Source: Desulfotomaculaceae bacterium
GTDB lineage: Bacteria > Bacillota > Desulfotomaculia > Desulfotomaculales > Pelotomaculaceae
Reading direction: 5' to 3'
Length of the DNA stretch: 38,292 nucleotides
NCBI GenBank assembly: GCA_028702695.1
Contig: JAQVOH010000002.1
Location: 109,560 to 147,851, forward strand
Shown here: positions 17,630 through 28,195 of the stretch, piece by piece
Layout: each line of letters starts with the position of its first letter
Numbering within the stretch: position 1 is the first letter of the stretch
Position numbers and translations under genes: made by a program
The notes under the pieces: model-generated
Told to the model about the DNA's origin: nothing
The model's database searches: none
The model's input: the letters and a program-made list of their open reading frames with translations, nothing else

Positions 17630-19342
17630 TTATAATGCTGTGAGCATTTCCAACACTATTTTTTCAAGGTTCTGAGTCGGCGCCAGGGTCACCTCACCAG
17701 TTCGACGTGGCTGCAGTTCAACGCGATTTTCGGAAACAGCTTTGGAACCGATGGTTATGCGTAACGGGTAACCAATTAGGTCCGCGTCCTTGAATTTAAC
17801 ACCCGCACGCTCAGGCCTGTCATCTATAACAGTCTCAATTCCAGCTTCTAATAAACGTTGATACAGTTCCCTAGCTAACGCGACCTGTTTTTCATCTTTG
17901 GTACTGACTGGGATGACGACCACCTGGAAAGGCGCTATGGCTGCCGGCCAAATGATGCCGTTGTTGTCGTGATTCTGTTCAATTGCCGCGGCCATGGTAC
18001 GGGAGACTCCAATCCCGTAGCACCCCATGATAATCGGTAGGCTGTGACCGCTTTCATCCAGGTAGGTGGCGCCTAAAGCCTTGCTGTACTTATCTCCAAG
18101 TTTAAAGATCTGCCCTACTTCAATGCCTTTTGCTTCCAGTAGTTGAGAACCACAGTGGGGACAAGGCTCACCGGCCTGGACCATCCGGATATCTTTTGTA
18201 ATATTAACTTCAAAATCGCGGGTAGGGTTAACATTGAGGCAGTGCGTGTCATCGGTATTGCTCCCTGTTACCGCGTTGACCATTGCCAGCACCTCAGGGT
18301 CGGCCACAATGGTACATCCTTTCAATCCCACTGGACCGGCAAAGCCGACTGCTGCGCCGGTTATCTGCTGGACAGTTTTTGCGCCTGCCAGTTCCAGTCG
18401 CAGGCAGCCCAGCGTATTCAAAAGTTTTATCTCGTTTATTTCGCGGTCACCCCGTACCAGTGCGGCTACGACCTCCTTTTCAGTCTCGTAAAGAATCGTC
18501 TTGATAATTGTTTGAGGAGAAATACGCAAAAACTGTGCGACTTCTTCGACGGTACGGCAACCGGGAGTTGCAGCCCTGATTAAAGGTTTAAGCGTTTCTC
18601 CAGATATATTCTCTTCAGCCGGCAGGGTAGCCTTTTCATTATTGGCGGCATAACCGCAGGCTTGATTATTACAGTAGAGGACAATTGCTTCTCCCGAATC
18701 AGCCAGAACCATAAACTCATGGGTATCGCTGCCCCCGATAGCTCCCGAGTCTGCCTCCACCGGTCTAAAAAGCAAACCACAGCGCTTAAAAATGCTGGTG
18801 TATGCTTCATGCATTTTCCTGTAGCTGACCTCCAGTCCCGCCGCGTCGCGGTCGAAGGAATAAAGGTCTTTCATGATAAACTCCCTGCCTCGTAGCAGGC
18901 CAAAGCGGGGGCGCCGTTCATCACGGTACTTATTTTGAATCTGGTACAACAACAGCGGCATCTGTTTGTAGGAATTAACTTCACCGCGAACAAGGGTGGT
19001 AATAACTTCCTCGTGCGTTGGACCAAGGGCAAAATCACGGTCATGTCGATCCTTAAGCCGGAAAAGCTCAGGGCCATAAACATCCCAGCGACCGGATTCC
19101 TGCCAGAGTTCGGCTGGTTGAATTATGGGCATCATAATCTCTTGACCACCCTGGTGGTCCATTTCTTCCCGCACAATTTGTTCAATTTTTTTCAGGACTC
19201 GGATAGCCAGTGGTAGGTAGGTATAGACTCCAGCCGCTGTCCGCCTAATAAAGCCTGCTCTTAAGAGGAGTTGGTGGCTTACTACCTCGGCTTCGGCCGG
19301 GACTTCCCGTAATGTAGGTGAAAATAACTCTTTAGCTCGCAT
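17630..19342 (-). CDS. proS: prolyl-tRNA synthetase (bacterial type)
   Basis: Class II aminoacyl-tRNA synthetase of 570 aa charging tRNA-Pro. Motif 1 region ([20 protein letters not shown]), motif 2 ([21 protein letters not shown] split across the catalytic core) and motif 3 ([14 protein letters not shown]) are present. A bacterial-type editing (INS) domain sits between motifs 2 and 3, and an anticodon-binding domain ends the protein. The ATG at 19342 follows GGGGGG by 7 bases; the longer frame upstream has no ribosome binding site. No T-box is seen in the 124-base gap before it. The position downstream of rseP/ispG matches the Firmicute rseP-proS order. Confidence 0.97.
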   Translation of the reverse strand: MRAKELFSPTLREVPAEAEVVSHQLLLRAGFIRRTAAGVYTYLPLAIRVLKKIEQIVREEMDHQGGQEIMMPIIQPAELWQESGRWDVYGPELFRLKDRHDRDFALGPTHEEVITTLVRGEVNSYKQMPLLLYQIQNKYRDERRPRFGLLRGREFIMKDLYSFDRDAAGLEVSYRKMHEAYTSIFKRCGLLFRPVEADSGAIGGSDTHEFMVLADSGEAIVLYCNNQACGYAANNEKATLPAEENISGETLKPLIRAATPGCRTVEEVAQFLRISPQTIIKTILYETEKEVVAALVRGDREINEIKLLNTLGCLRLELAGAKTVQQITGAAVGFAGPVGLKGCTIVADPEVLAMVNAVTGSNTDDTHCLNVNPTRDFEVNITKDIRMVQAGEPCPHCGSQLLEAKGIEVGQIFKLGDKYSKALGATYLDESGHSLPIIMGCYGIGVSRTMAAAIEQNHDNNGIIWPAAIAPFQVVVIPVSTKDEKQVALARELYQRLLEAGIETVIDDRPERAGVKFKDADLIGYPLRITIGSKAVSENRVELQPRRTGEVTLAPTQNLEKIVLEMLTAL

Positions 19343-19391
19343 GATAAAACCCCCCGATGTATGTAAAAAGTTTAAGTGTTTATGCCGCATG

Positions 19392-19407
19392 CTTCTTACT
19401 TAAGAAG
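19392..19407. repeat. perfect 7-bp inverted repeat upstream of proS
   Basis: CTTCTTA-CT-TAAGAAG, 16 bases, about 50 bases before the proS start codon. The two-base spacer makes it a better protein-binding palindrome than an RNA hairpin. Function unknown. Confidence 0.4.
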
Positions 19408-19466
19408 AAATAAATATTACCAATTTATATATTCTCTATGACTGGACGGTCAGGAGCTTTTTTGTT

Positions 19467-20516
19467 TCAGATGGTTTCGATTTCTTTCAAGAGTTCATCT
19501 ACCAACTTTTCTTCCGAAACCTTCCTGACAACTACACCTCTTTTAAAGATGAGGCCTTCCCCTTTGCCGCAGGCTATACCAACATCTGCTTCTCTTGCCT
19601 CGCCGGGACCGTTGACCACGCAGCCCATTACAGCTACCTTGATCGGCTTGTCCAGTCCTTTGAGCCTGGCTTCTGTCTCCTCTGCCAGCTTTATCAAATC
19701 AACCTGGGTGCGCCCACAGGTGGGGCATGAGATGAAATCTACGCCACGTCGTCGCAACCCCAGAGCTTTCAAGATATCATAGGCAACCCTAACCTCATGC
19801 AGCGGGTGTCCGGTAAGAGAGACCCTTACGGTGTCCCCAATTCCTTCATTCAGTAGTATGCCAATTCCTACCGCTGATTTAACGGTGCCGGCTACTAGCG
19901 TACCCGACTCGGTCACACCGATATGAAAAGGATAGTCGACTTGATCGGCAAGGCTGCGGTAAGCATCAACCATCAGAGGTATACTGGAAGCTTTTAAGGA
20001 TACCTTTATATCCGTAAAGTTCAGTTCCTCCAGAATATGTATATGTCCCAGAGCGCTTTCAACCATAGCGTCAGGTGTTACCCCGCCATATTTGGTTAGT
20101 AATTTTTTTTCTAATGAGCCGGCATTGACTCCTATTCTAATAGGGACTCCCCGCTCACGCGCGGCAGCTGCGACTTCTGCAACTTTGAACCTTCCCCCGA
20201 TGTTGCCCGGGTTAATTCTGAGACCATGCACCCCGGCTTCAAGAGCTGTCAAGGCCAAGCGGTAGTCAAAGTGGATGTCGGCTATGAGAGGAATTTCAAT
20301 GCCTTGAATAATTAAAGGTAGCGCAGCAGCGGCAATTGAGTCGGGAATCGCCACTCTAATGATTTCGCAGCCCTCCAGGGCAAGCCCGTTGATTTGGGCA
20401 ATGGTAGCGGCGGCATTCCTGGTATCGGTGTTGGTCATAGATTGAACGGATACCGGAGCACCACCACCTACCTTTACTCTGCCAACCATAAGCGAGCGGC
20501 TTTTTCTTCTGTTCAT
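19467..20516 (-). CDS. ispG: 4-hydroxy-3-methylbut-2-en-1-yl diphosphate synthase
   Basis: [4Fe-4S] enzyme of the MEP isoprenoid pathway that converts MEcPP to HMBPP, using flavodoxin or ferredoxin as electron donor. The 349 aa protein has a TIM-barrel N-terminal part (VSVQSMTNTDTRN, ADIHFDYRLAL, LRINPGNIG) and the cluster-binding cysteines in ISCPTCGRT and VMGCVVNGPGE. Length and motifs are typical of the short bacterial type. It is close to dxr and uppS, and a ferredoxin gene lies 5 kb upstream in the same direction. The ATG has an AGGT ribosome binding site. Confidence 0.97.
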   Translation of the reverse strand: MNRRKSRSLMVGRVKVGGGAPVSVQSMTNTDTRNAAATIAQINGLALEGCEIIRVAIPDSIAAAALPLIIQGIEIPLIADIHFDYRLALTALEAGVHGLRINPGNIGGRFKVAEVAAAARERGVPIRIGVNAGSLEKKLLTKYGGVTPDAMVESALGHIHILEELNFTDIKVSLKASSIPLMVDAYRSLADQVDYPFHIGVTESGTLVAGTVKSAVGIGILLNEGIGDTVRVSLTGHPLHEVRVAYDILKALGLRRRGVDFISCPTCGRTQVDLIKLAEETEARLKGLDKPIKVAVMGCVVNGPGEAREADVGIACGKGEGLIFKRGVVVRKVSEEKLVDELLKEIETI

Positions 20517-20534
20517 TTCTTTACCTACCCATAC

Positions 20535-20565
20535 AATATATCTATAAATCTATTGCGCTGGTCAA
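20535..20565 (-). promoter_or_regulatory. weak promoter candidate before ispG
   Basis: TTGACC (20560-20565) and TATATT (20535-20540) on the minus strand, with 19-base spacing, which is longer than the optimum. It lies in the 118-base gap between rseP and ispG. Confidence 0.25.
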
Positions 20566-20634
20566 ATACAGGTGCGAATTTATGCCAAAATAACTTATGC
20601 GTTCATCACGTTAGCGGCATGTGTTTCTGGACGG

Positions 20635-21684
20635 CTATTGCCCAGGCACATTTTTAGAGACAAAAATACTTAGGATATCGTTATAGGTGATTACAACCAT
20701 CAGTAAGAGCAGCAAGCCTAATCCAACCAGGTGAATAAAATTTTCTTTTACCGGGTCAACAGGTCGACCCCTTAGTTTTTCCCAGAATAAAAACAGGATC
20801 CTGCTACCATCAAGGGCGGGAATAGGAAACAGGTTAAACAGACCCAAGTTGATACTTAGAAAAGCAGCCAACTGCAGCAGGAAAAAGAACCCAACCGAAG
20901 CGGCCTTGCCTATTTCGCTGACAACCCTTACCGGGCCCCCAAAATCAGCAGGAGCCTGACCAAAAATCATTTGAGAAAGAAAATCAAGGATCATCAAGGT
21001 AACCCGGCCAGTCCAAACCAAGCCCTGACCTAGCGATTCGATTAGGCCAAGTTTACGGGTACTCTGTTCCGGAACGATGCCAATCTTACCGGTGCCGCTC
21101 TCGTCTATGACCGTATGGATATTAAACTGCTGTTCAGCCCCGTTTCTAAGCACAGAAACACTAATATTTTGTTCGGGCCTCTCATCGATCAGCAGAACCA
21201 GTTGATCCCAGTTCTCAATCCTCTCGCCGTTAATTGCCAGAATTTGATCTCCAGGCCTTAAACCAGCTTGGAAGGCAGGATAATCGGGTGGGGTTTCACT
21301 GATTACAGTAGTAGCCACGGGAATACCCTGAAAAGCAAAGACCAGAGCAAAGAGTAGTGCAGCCAGCAGAAAATTCATAAAGGGACCAGCAAAGATAACG
21401 GCAATTCTCTGGCTGATAGTTTTCTTATTAAAACCCCTCAGCTCATCTTCTTCGTCGGTTTCCCCGTCAGATTCCATGCCAGCCATCCGGACAAAACCAC
21501 CCAGAGGCAGCAACCGCAAGTTGTACTGGGTTTCTTCCCCGGTTACCCCGGCCACTTTGGGTCCAAACCCGAGACTAAATTCCATAACCTTGATGCCAAC
21601 CATTTTAGCAACAATAAAATGGCCAAGTTCGTGAATTAAAACCAGTAGCCCAAAAACGAAAATTGAAGCTACAAACGTCAGCAT
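20635..21684 (-). CDS. rseP: site-2 protease RseP/RasP (M50 zinc metalloprotease)
   Basis: Intramembrane zinc protease that cleaves anti-sigma factors and signal-peptide remnants. The 349 aa protein has HELGH in the first transmembrane helix (H18, E19, H22), a PDZ domain in the middle (AGLRPGDQILAINGERI), and the LDG ligand motif in FPIPALDGSRI near the C-terminal helices. At least four membrane segments are visible. The ATG chosen follows GGGGTGG; a GTG three codons earlier has no free ribosome binding site. It is placed after dxr as in Bacillus and many other bacteria. Confidence 0.96.
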   Translation of the reverse strand: MLTFVASIFVFGLLVLIHELGHFIVAKMVGIKVMEFSLGFGPKVAGVTGEETQYNLRLLPLGGFVRMAGMESDGETDEEDELRGFNKKTISQRIAVIFAGPFMNFLLAALLFALVFAFQGIPVATTVISETPPDYPAFQAGLRPGDQILAINGERIENWDQLVLLIDERPEQNISVSVLRNGAEQQFNIHTVIDESGTGKIGIVPEQSTRKLGLIESLGQGLVWTGRVTLMILDFLSQMIFGQAPADFGGPVRVVSEIGKAASVGFFFLLQLAAFLSINLGLFNLFPIPALDGSRILFLFWEKLRGRPVDPVKENFIHLVGLGLLLLLMVVITYNDILSIFVSKNVPGQ

Positions 21685-21710
21685 TTTAACCACCCCGGAT
21701 TTCTTTTAAA

Positions 21711-22865
21711 TCAAAACCTAAGGAACTCTCCAGCAATTGCTCTCGACCAGATATCTGCTTCCATTATTTCGCCCAGATCAGGATTGTTTATACTAGTGTG
21801 TTTTTCCATTACTTTTTCCACCACTATGGGTATACTCAAAAAGGGGATCCTTCCCTGCAGAAAGGCATGAACTGCCGTTTCATTAGCCCCGTTTAAAACG
21901 GCAGGCATGGTACCCCCGGTCATCCCTGCTTCATAGGCTAGTCGTAGGGAGGGAAATTTTGCGGTGTCTGGAGCTTCAAAGGTGAGTTTTTGTAACTTTG
22001 TCCAGTCAAGCCTGGGAACTGGTCCTAGTACGCGCCGTGGAAAGGTTAAAGCATACTGGATCGGCAGACGCATATCAGGTAGCCCCATCTGGGCGATCAC
22101 TGAACCATCCTTGAATTCAACCGCTGAGTGAATAATGCTCTGCGGGTGAACAACTACCTCAATCTGGCCGTAACCTACACCAAATAACCACTTTGCTTCA
22201 ATTACCTCAAGGCCTTTGTTCATCAAAGTGGCTGAATCTATGGTAATTTTACTACCCATGCTCCAATTAGGATGTTTCAAGGCCATCGCTACTGTTACTT
22301 TTTCAAGTTCTTCTCTGCTTTTGCTCCGGAAGGGGCCGCCCGAAGCGGTGAGAATAATTTTTTCAAGTTCTTCTAGGCAATGTCCATTGAGGCACTGCCA
22401 CACGGCAGAATGCTCGCTGTCTACCGGCAGAACGGACTTATTCTTCCTGGCTGCCAAATCCATTACCAACTGTCCGGCAGTAACCAGGGTTTCCTTGTTG
22501 GCCAGGGCCACATCCTTGCCGGCATTCAGTGCGGTGAAAGTGGGATAAATCCCTGCCGCCCCGGCTACGGCAATGATGACCAGATCTGCTTCCGGCATTC
22601 CGGCAAGGCTTTTCATCCCTTCTCTACCCCAGTCCAGTTCAAGTCTAACTTGTGCTGGCAATTCTTTTCTTAAAAGGGACAAACCTTCTTGATTCGCTAA
22701 AGCAGCAGCGCGGGGCAGGAATTCTTTTATTTGGTCAGCTAAAAGGCGCCAGTTATCTCCTGCACCAAGTCCAACTACCTCAAATTCCCCTGCCAAGTTC
22801 CGGATTACATCCAGGGTTTGTGTACCTATCGAACCGGTACTGCCGAGGATTACAACTTTTTTCAT
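21711..22865 (-). CDS. dxr: 1-deoxy-D-xylulose 5-phosphate reductoisomerase
   Basis: First committed step of the MEP pathway, converting DXP to MEP with NADPH. The 384 aa protein starts with the nucleotide-binding loop GSTGSIGTQTLDVI, followed by ALANKETLVTAG, the metal-binding PVDSEHSAVWQCL, ASGGPFR, HPNWSMG and TIDSATLMNKGLEVIEA. All are hallmark segments of DXR. A GGAG ribosome binding site precedes the ATG by 8 bases. It stands between the YtvI-like gene and rseP. Confidence 0.98.
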   Translation of the reverse strand: MKKVVILGSTGSIGTQTLDVIRNLAGEFEVVGLGAGDNWRLLADQIKEFLPRAAALANQEGLSLLRKELPAQVRLELDWGREGMKSLAGMPEADLVIIAVAGAAGIYPTFTALNAGKDVALANKETLVTAGQLVMDLAARKNKSVLPVDSEHSAVWQCLNGHCLEELEKIILTASGGPFRSKSREELEKVTVAMALKHPNWSMGSKITIDSATLMNKGLEVIEAKWLFGVGYGQIEVVVHPQSIIHSAVEFKDGSVIAQMGLPDMRLPIQYALTFPRRVLGPVPRLDWTKLQKLTFEAPDTAKFPSLRLAYEAGMTGGTMPAVLNGANETAVHAFLQGRIPFLSIPIVVEKVMEKHTSINNPDLGEIMEADIWSRAIAGEFLRF

Positions 22866-22897
22866 TTACTTGACTCCATTATTTTTTAGACCAATAA

Positions 22898-23938
22898 TTA
22901 ATTTTGCAGTGGGCCTACCGCCTTTATAACAGCCTTAACGGCAATTAAGATAATAGGACCCAAAATAAGGCCGGCCAGGCCAAGCGTTTTAAGTCCCGCA
23001 TACATGGCCAGAAGAGTTTCCAGCGGGTGCAGGCCGAGGTTGGCTGAAACGATCTTGGCTTCCATAACCTGCCTTACAACCAGCACTAGACCATACAGTA
23101 TGGTCAATTTGACGCCGAAGGCAGTGGCACCCGTGGCAAAAGACCAGATTATCCAGGGAACATAAATGGTGGCTGGCCCCAGGACTGGAATCATATCAAA
23201 AAGGCCAATCAAAAGCCCCATGGTGAGGGCATAGTCTGCTCCTATCAGAAAAAGTCCGGTAACACTGAGAACGATCGTAATCAGTACCAGCACCACCTGC
23301 GCTCTGAGATAACCCATGAAGGCAGCGGATATCTCATGCAGAATGGCAACTGTTTTTTCGCCCCAGGGTGCAGGTATATACCGGATCAGCACCCCAATAA
23401 TCAATTGCCGGTCACGGGCAAGGAAATAGGTGGCCAATAAGCTGACGAGCATGATGGCAAGGGTGCCGGGTACAATCGAGATAAAGGCAATAATTGCGTC
23501 TGCCGACCTGGTAATAAGACTCTGTAAGTTATCAGTCAGGATGGAAATGTTCTGTTCTAGGGACGAAGTGACCCCCGGAGGAAGTGTGATGTAGAAGGCT
23601 GTTATTCTTTCAATGAAAACCTGGTAATAGAGCTTTATTTCCGCCACTACGCCCGGCAGCGAAACAGAGAGCTGAATTAATTCAGCAACCAGTTTGAGAA
23701 TTATAGCTGAAAAAACTATGCCGATGCAGCCAAATACCACAAATATAGTAAGTAGTACCGCAAAACTACGGGGTATGCGTGACCGGTTCTGGATTAACCG
23801 TATTAAAGGCTCCATCAGTGCGGTAAAAAAAAGAGCGATGATAAAAGGGACAAAAACTGGAAGTACGTAAACATAGGCTGCCATAAACACCAATATCGCC
23901 ATGGCGGCGTAAATAATAAGCAAGATTGGCTTTGGCAA
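22898..23938 (-). CDS. AI-2E family transporter, YtvI-like sporulation membrane protein
   Basis: A 346 aa polytopic membrane protein of the AI-2E exporter (PF01594) family, with about seven to eight hydrophobic helices and the typical C-terminal pattern GLLIGLFDMIPVLGPATIYVPW and LGLHPLETLLAMYAGLKTLGLAGLILGP. Closest in character to the sporulation protein YtvI, but the substrate is unknown for this group. The start is TTG, preceded by GAGGTG at 9-base spacing. It is inserted between cdsA and dxr, which are adjacent in Bacillus. Confidence 0.85.
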   Translation of the reverse strand: MPKPILLIIYAAMAILVFMAAYVYVLPVFVPFIIALFFTALMEPLIRLIQNRSRIPRSFAVLLTIFVVFGCIGIVFSAIILKLVAELIQLSVSLPGVVAEIKLYYQVFIERITAFYITLPPGVTSSLEQNISILTDNLQSLITRSADAIIAFISIVPGTLAIMLVSLLATYFLARDRQLIIGVLIRYIPAPWGEKTVAILHEISAAFMGYLRAQVVLVLITIVLSVTGLFLIGADYALTMGLLIGLFDMIPVLGPATIYVPWIIWSFATGATAFGVKLTILYGLVLVVRQVMEAKIVSANLGLHPLETLLAMYAGLKTLGLAGLILGPIILIAVKAVIKAVGPLQN

Positions 23939-23961
23939 CGTTTATTTCACCTCAACTCAAC

Positions 23962-24747
23962 TTATAAAATAAATAACAGTACGAAATAGTATACCAGCGG
24001 CGCGGTAAATAACGAACTGTCGATCCGGTCCAATATTCCTCCATGACCGGGTATCAGCATGCTTGAATCTTTTATCCCGGCCTGCCTTTTGAAAGCTGAT
24101 TCAAGCAGATCACCCACTTCAGCAGCCAGTCCCACCAAAAGGCCCAGCAGCAGCATTTTAGGGATAGATAAGAATGGATATATGTATGCAAACAAGCAGC
24201 TTGTTAGCACACTTCCAAGCAGTCCACCGATGGCTCCTTCCAGTGATTTCTTGGGGCTTAATACCGGAGCGATTCTCCTTTTGCCAAAAGCCGTACCCAC
24301 AAAATAGGCGGCGGTATCGCAAGACCAGGTGCAGGCGAGCATAAATATTATCCATATCCAACCATCCGGTAGAGACCGCAGCAGGTACAGGTAAGTTAAA
24401 AGCCCCACATATAATGTAGCCATCAGAGTACCGGCTCCGTCAAGAAGAGAGTATCGTGGGTAAAAGGTGACCGTCGCGATCAGGTGCAAGAAGAGAATGA
24501 TGGTAATAGTAGGTCCAGGGTAACCATCACTGTATAAATAAGCTCCGCTGATCAGGATTAGACCGCCGGCTACTGCCAGCCATAACAACGGGTTCAAGCC
24601 GAGCTTGGCCAGAATTTGCATCATTTCCTTTATTCCAAGCATGATCAGGACGCAAATTAAGAGAAAAAGCGGGATTCCGCCATGCCAAACCGCAAGTACA
24701 ACCAGTGGGATACCCACCAGAGCACTTATTATTCTTTGCAAGAGCAC
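23962..24747 (-). CDS. cdsA: phosphatidate cytidylyltransferase (CDP-diacylglycerol synthase)
   Basis: Makes CDP-diacylglycerol, the precursor of phosphatidylglycerol and related lipids, from CTP and phosphatidic acid. The 261 aa protein has about seven membrane helices, and the C-terminal signature runs from SCDTAAYFVG through KSLEGAIGG to EVGDLLESAFKRQAGIKD and PGHGGILDRIDS, including the conserved metal-binding acidic residues. The start is a GTG; the ribosome binding site (GGTGA) is modest. It follows uppS by 33 bases, the usual order. Confidence 0.96.
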   Translation of the reverse strand: MLLQRIISALVGIPLVVLAVWHGGIPLFLLICVLIMLGIKEMMQILAKLGLNPLLWLAVAGGLILISGAYLYSDGYPGPTITIILFLHLIATVTFYPRYSLLDGAGTLMATLYVGLLTYLYLLRSLPDGWIWIIFMLACTWSCDTAAYFVGTAFGKRRIAPVLSPKKSLEGAIGGLLGSVLTSCLFAYIYPFLSIPKMLLLGLLVGLAAEVGDLLESAFKRQAGIKDSSMLIPGHGGILDRIDSSLFTAPLVYYFVLLFIL

Positions 24748-24780
24748 ATTTTCACCAACCCGTCGGGGTTGTCCCCATTG

Positions 24781-25575
24781 TTATTTTAAGCCTCCAAAAC
24801 GGCGTTCCCTCCGCTGAAAGTCTAAAATCGCTTTAATCAGATCAATCCTGCGAAAATCAGGCCACATAACCGGAGAAATACAAAATTCTGTGTAGGCAAG
24901 CTGCCATAGTAAAAAGTTACTGAGCCTCAAATCCCCAGCCGGGCGAATTAATAAGTCCGGGTCTGGCTGCCCGGCCGTGTAAAGCCGTTCAGAAATAGCC
25001 TGTTCTTCAATATCGGCCGCGCTTAATGTACCATTTAAGACATCTGCAACAACAGACCGGACTGTATCTACTAGCTCCTGCCGTCCCCCGTAATTAAAGG
25101 CTACGTTTAGGATCAAGCCGTCATTGCTACATGTGCGTTCCGCCGCCATTTTGAGTGCTCTGATCGCTGCAGGCGGCAGTTCTTGCAATCTGCCGATGGG
25201 GTTTACCCTTACCCTGTTTTCATCGAGCTCCTCAATTTCCCGGTTAAAATACTCCACCAGTAGGTCCATTAAAATGTTCACTTCTTCACGGGGCCTCTTC
25301 CAGTTCTCCGTTGAAAAAGCGTAAACCGTTAATATTTGCACTTCTAATTCGGAACAGACTTTCACTATGTCCCTGAGTGACTCGACACCCGCACGGTGAC
25401 CAAAGGAGCGCGACATGCCACGCCGCAAGGCCCATCGGCCGTTACCGTCCATAATAATGGCAATATGCCTGGGCAGTTTTTTCCTATCAACCTCGTTTGT
25501 TAGTCTATCAACCTCGGCACCTTTTATTTTATCATTATTTTTCTTACGCAAGAAACCGAAGAACTGCTTGAACAT
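24781..25575 (-). CDS. uppS: undecaprenyl diphosphate synthase (cis-prenyltransferase)
   Basis: Makes the C55 lipid carrier for peptidoglycan and wall polymers from FPP and IPP. The 264 aa protein has the five conserved regions: HIAIIMDGNGRWA (catalytic Asp43), GHRAGVESLRDIV, YAFSTENWKRP, NVAFNYGGRQE and DPDLLIRPAGDLRLSNFLLWQ with the following ELAY-type W-P segment TEFCISPVMWPDF. The N-terminus is extended by about 30 basic residues relative to the core enzyme. The ATG chosen follows GAGAGGTGG by 11 bases; a GTG upstream overlaps this site. Confidence 0.97.
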   Translation of the reverse strand: MFKQFFGFLRKKNNDKIKGAEVDRLTNEVDRKKLPRHIAIIMDGNGRWALRRGMSRSFGHRAGVESLRDIVKVCSELEVQILTVYAFSTENWKRPREEVNILMDLLVEYFNREIEELDENRVRVNPIGRLQELPPAAIRALKMAAERTCSNDGLILNVAFNYGGRQELVDTVRSVVADVLNGTLSAADIEEQAISERLYTAGQPDPDLLIRPAGDLRLSNFLLWQLAYTEFCISPVMWPDFRRIDLIKAILDFQRRERRFGGLK

Positions 25576-25627
25576 TAAAAAATTGTCCACCTCTCGGGAC
25601 CACCCTTACACAATAGCATATATAAAC

Positions 25628-25651
25628 GACCCCCTCATTTGTGAGGGGGTC
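25628..25651. terminator. hairpin between the ferredoxin gene and uppS
   Basis: Perfect 10-bp stem (GACCCCCTCA / TGAGGGGGTC) with a 4-base loop, six bases after the ferredoxin stop codon. On the minus strand it is followed by GTTTATATA, only a weak T-tract, so it may be a partial terminator or an RNA-stabilising hairpin before uppS. Confidence 0.6.
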
Positions 25652-25657
25652 CAGCCT

Positions 25658-25825
25658 CTACTCTTCAACGATCGCGCCTGTCGGACAGGCATCAGCACAA
25701 GCTCCACAGCTCTCACATTTAGCTGGGTCAATCTTGTAAATATCACCTTCACTGATAGCTTCAACAGGGCAGGAATCTATGCAGGCGCCGCAAGCAAGGC
25801 ATTCATCTGTAATTTTGTATGCCAC
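25658..25825 (-). CDS. 2[4Fe-4S] ferredoxin, clostridial type
   Basis: A 55 aa electron carrier starting at GTG (M-A-Y-K-I-T-D-E). Two complete CxxCxxCxxxCP cluster motifs are visible, at C9, C12, C15, C19 and C37, C40, C43, C47, so it should hold two [4Fe-4S] clusters. Its length and layout are those of clostridial-type bacterial ferredoxins in anaerobes. The ribosome binding site AAAGGAGGTGG lies within the last codons of the PASTA-like gene just upstream, with a 4-base gap between the two genes. Its partner is not known; IspG, encoded 5 kb downstream, needs a low-potential donor and is one candidate. Confidence 0.95.
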   Translation of the reverse strand: MAYKITDECLACGACIDSCPVEAISEGDIYKIDPAKCESCGACADACPTGAIVEE

Positions 25826-25829
25826 TTCT

Positions 25830-26038
25830 TTATCCACCTCCTTTCATCCCTTCCTCTAGAACCACAGTAATCACCCCTCTATATAACGAGACCTTATGAA
25901 AGCGCACCACCCTTGGTTTTCCCTCCGGCGACGGCTTATCAGGCCGGGTGAACACAATACTTACCTGGTACCCGCTATCCTTACATATCTGAAGCGCTTC
26001 GTCTAAGTAAAAACCTGTTATATCAGGAATAATTTCCA

Positions 26039-26039
<1 letters not shown>
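25830..26039 (-). CDS. small single-PASTA-like domain protein
   Basis: A 69 aa protein whose sequence pattern fits one PASTA repeat: IPDITGFYLDEALQICKDSGYQV, then PEGKPRVVRF and a final strand VITVVLEEG. PASTA domains usually bind muropeptides or beta-lactams outside the cell as parts of PknB-type kinases or PBPs, but this protein has no signal or membrane segment, so its localisation is unclear. Its ATG overlaps the frr stop codon by one base (TAATG), suggesting translational coupling. The C-terminal K-G-G-G is encoded by the ferredoxin ribosome binding site. No standard name exists for it. Confidence 0.7.
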
Positions 26040-27353
<1,314 letters not shown>

Positions 27354-27387
27354 CTACAATATCAGCTGGAAATCCTTTTATAAAATT

Positions 27388-28047
27388 TTACTTGCAGACA
27401 TTTCGTGTGGCCTCTGCCACCTCGGCTGCCAGGTCAGACTGCTTCTTCTCAATACCTTCACCTAGTTCATAACGAGCGAACCGTCTGATGCTGATATTTT
27501 CGCCAATTTTTGAGATCTTTTCCGTCAGAAGCTGCTTGATGGACATATCTGGATCCTTGATAAAGGGTTGTTCCATTAGGCAGACTTCCTTGAGATACTT
27601 TTCTATACGTCCTTCAACCATTTTTTCAACAATATTGGCGGGTTTGCCTTCATTCAGTGCCTGTGCACGCAGTATAGTCTTCTCATGTTCCAGCGCTTCC
27701 GAGGGGACTTCTTCCCTCTTCACAAACTCAGGCTTGGCAGCTGCGATCTGCATAGAGATGTCTTTCACCAATGCCTGAAATTCATCAGTTTTGGCTACAA
27801 AATCAGTTTCGCAGTTCACCTCTACCAGAACCCCAATGCGGCCACCACCGTGTATGTAAGCTTCCACGAGACCTTCGGCGGCTATTCTGCCGGCCTTTTT
27901 AGCTGCAGCAGCGAGTCCTTTTTCCCTTAAATAGTCGGCGGCTTTATTAATATCGCCACCGTTTTCGGCAAGGGCTTTTTTGCAATCCATCATACCCGCG
28001 CCGGTGCGCTCACGAAGTTCTTTCACCAAATTAGCTGGTACAGACAT
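27388..28047 (-). CDS. tsf: elongation factor Ts
   Basis: Nucleotide exchange factor for EF-Tu. The 219 aa protein has the N-terminal UBA-like domain ([20 protein letters not shown]), the core with [14 protein letters not shown] and a single coiled-coil domain followed by [19 protein letters not shown]. The short form is typical of Firmicutes. Ribosome binding site AAAGGAGGGG precedes the ATG. It follows rpsB after a 148-base gap holding a possible attenuating hairpin. Confidence 0.98.
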   Translation of the reverse strand: MSVPANLVKELRERTGAGMMDCKKALAENGGDINKAADYLREKGLAAAAKKAGRIAAEGLVEAYIHGGGRIGVLVEVNCETDFVAKTDEFQALVKDISMQIAAAKPEFVKREEVPSEALEHEKTILRAQALNEGKPANIVEKMVEGRIEKYLKEVCLMEQPFIKDPDMSIKQLLTEKISKIGENISIRRFARYELGEGIEKKQSDLAAEVAEATRNVCK

Positions 28048-28145
28048 AATGACCCCTCCTTTAATTAGTATAATTACCTGTAATTATAAGTATGTCCAGG
28101 ATTAAACTGTGTAATCCATATATTACAAAAACCTCCGGGCAGAAA

Positions 28146-28178
28146 AAAGGCAGGGGTAACCTGTTAAGACTAACCCCC
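28146..28178 (-). terminator. weak hairpin plus T-tract between rpsB and tsf (possible attenuator)
   Basis: On the minus strand GGGGT ... ACCCC (5 bp) with a long loop, followed by TGCCTTTTTT. It begins about 20 bases after the rpsB stop codon. The stem is short, so it may reduce rather than stop transcription into tsf. Confidence 0.4.
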
Positions 28179-28195
28179 ACCTCGCTAACATACTT

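Noticed and set aside
19343-19466. T-box riboswitch before proS
   Set aside because: No T-box core sequence, specifier stem or terminator is visible in the 124-base gap.
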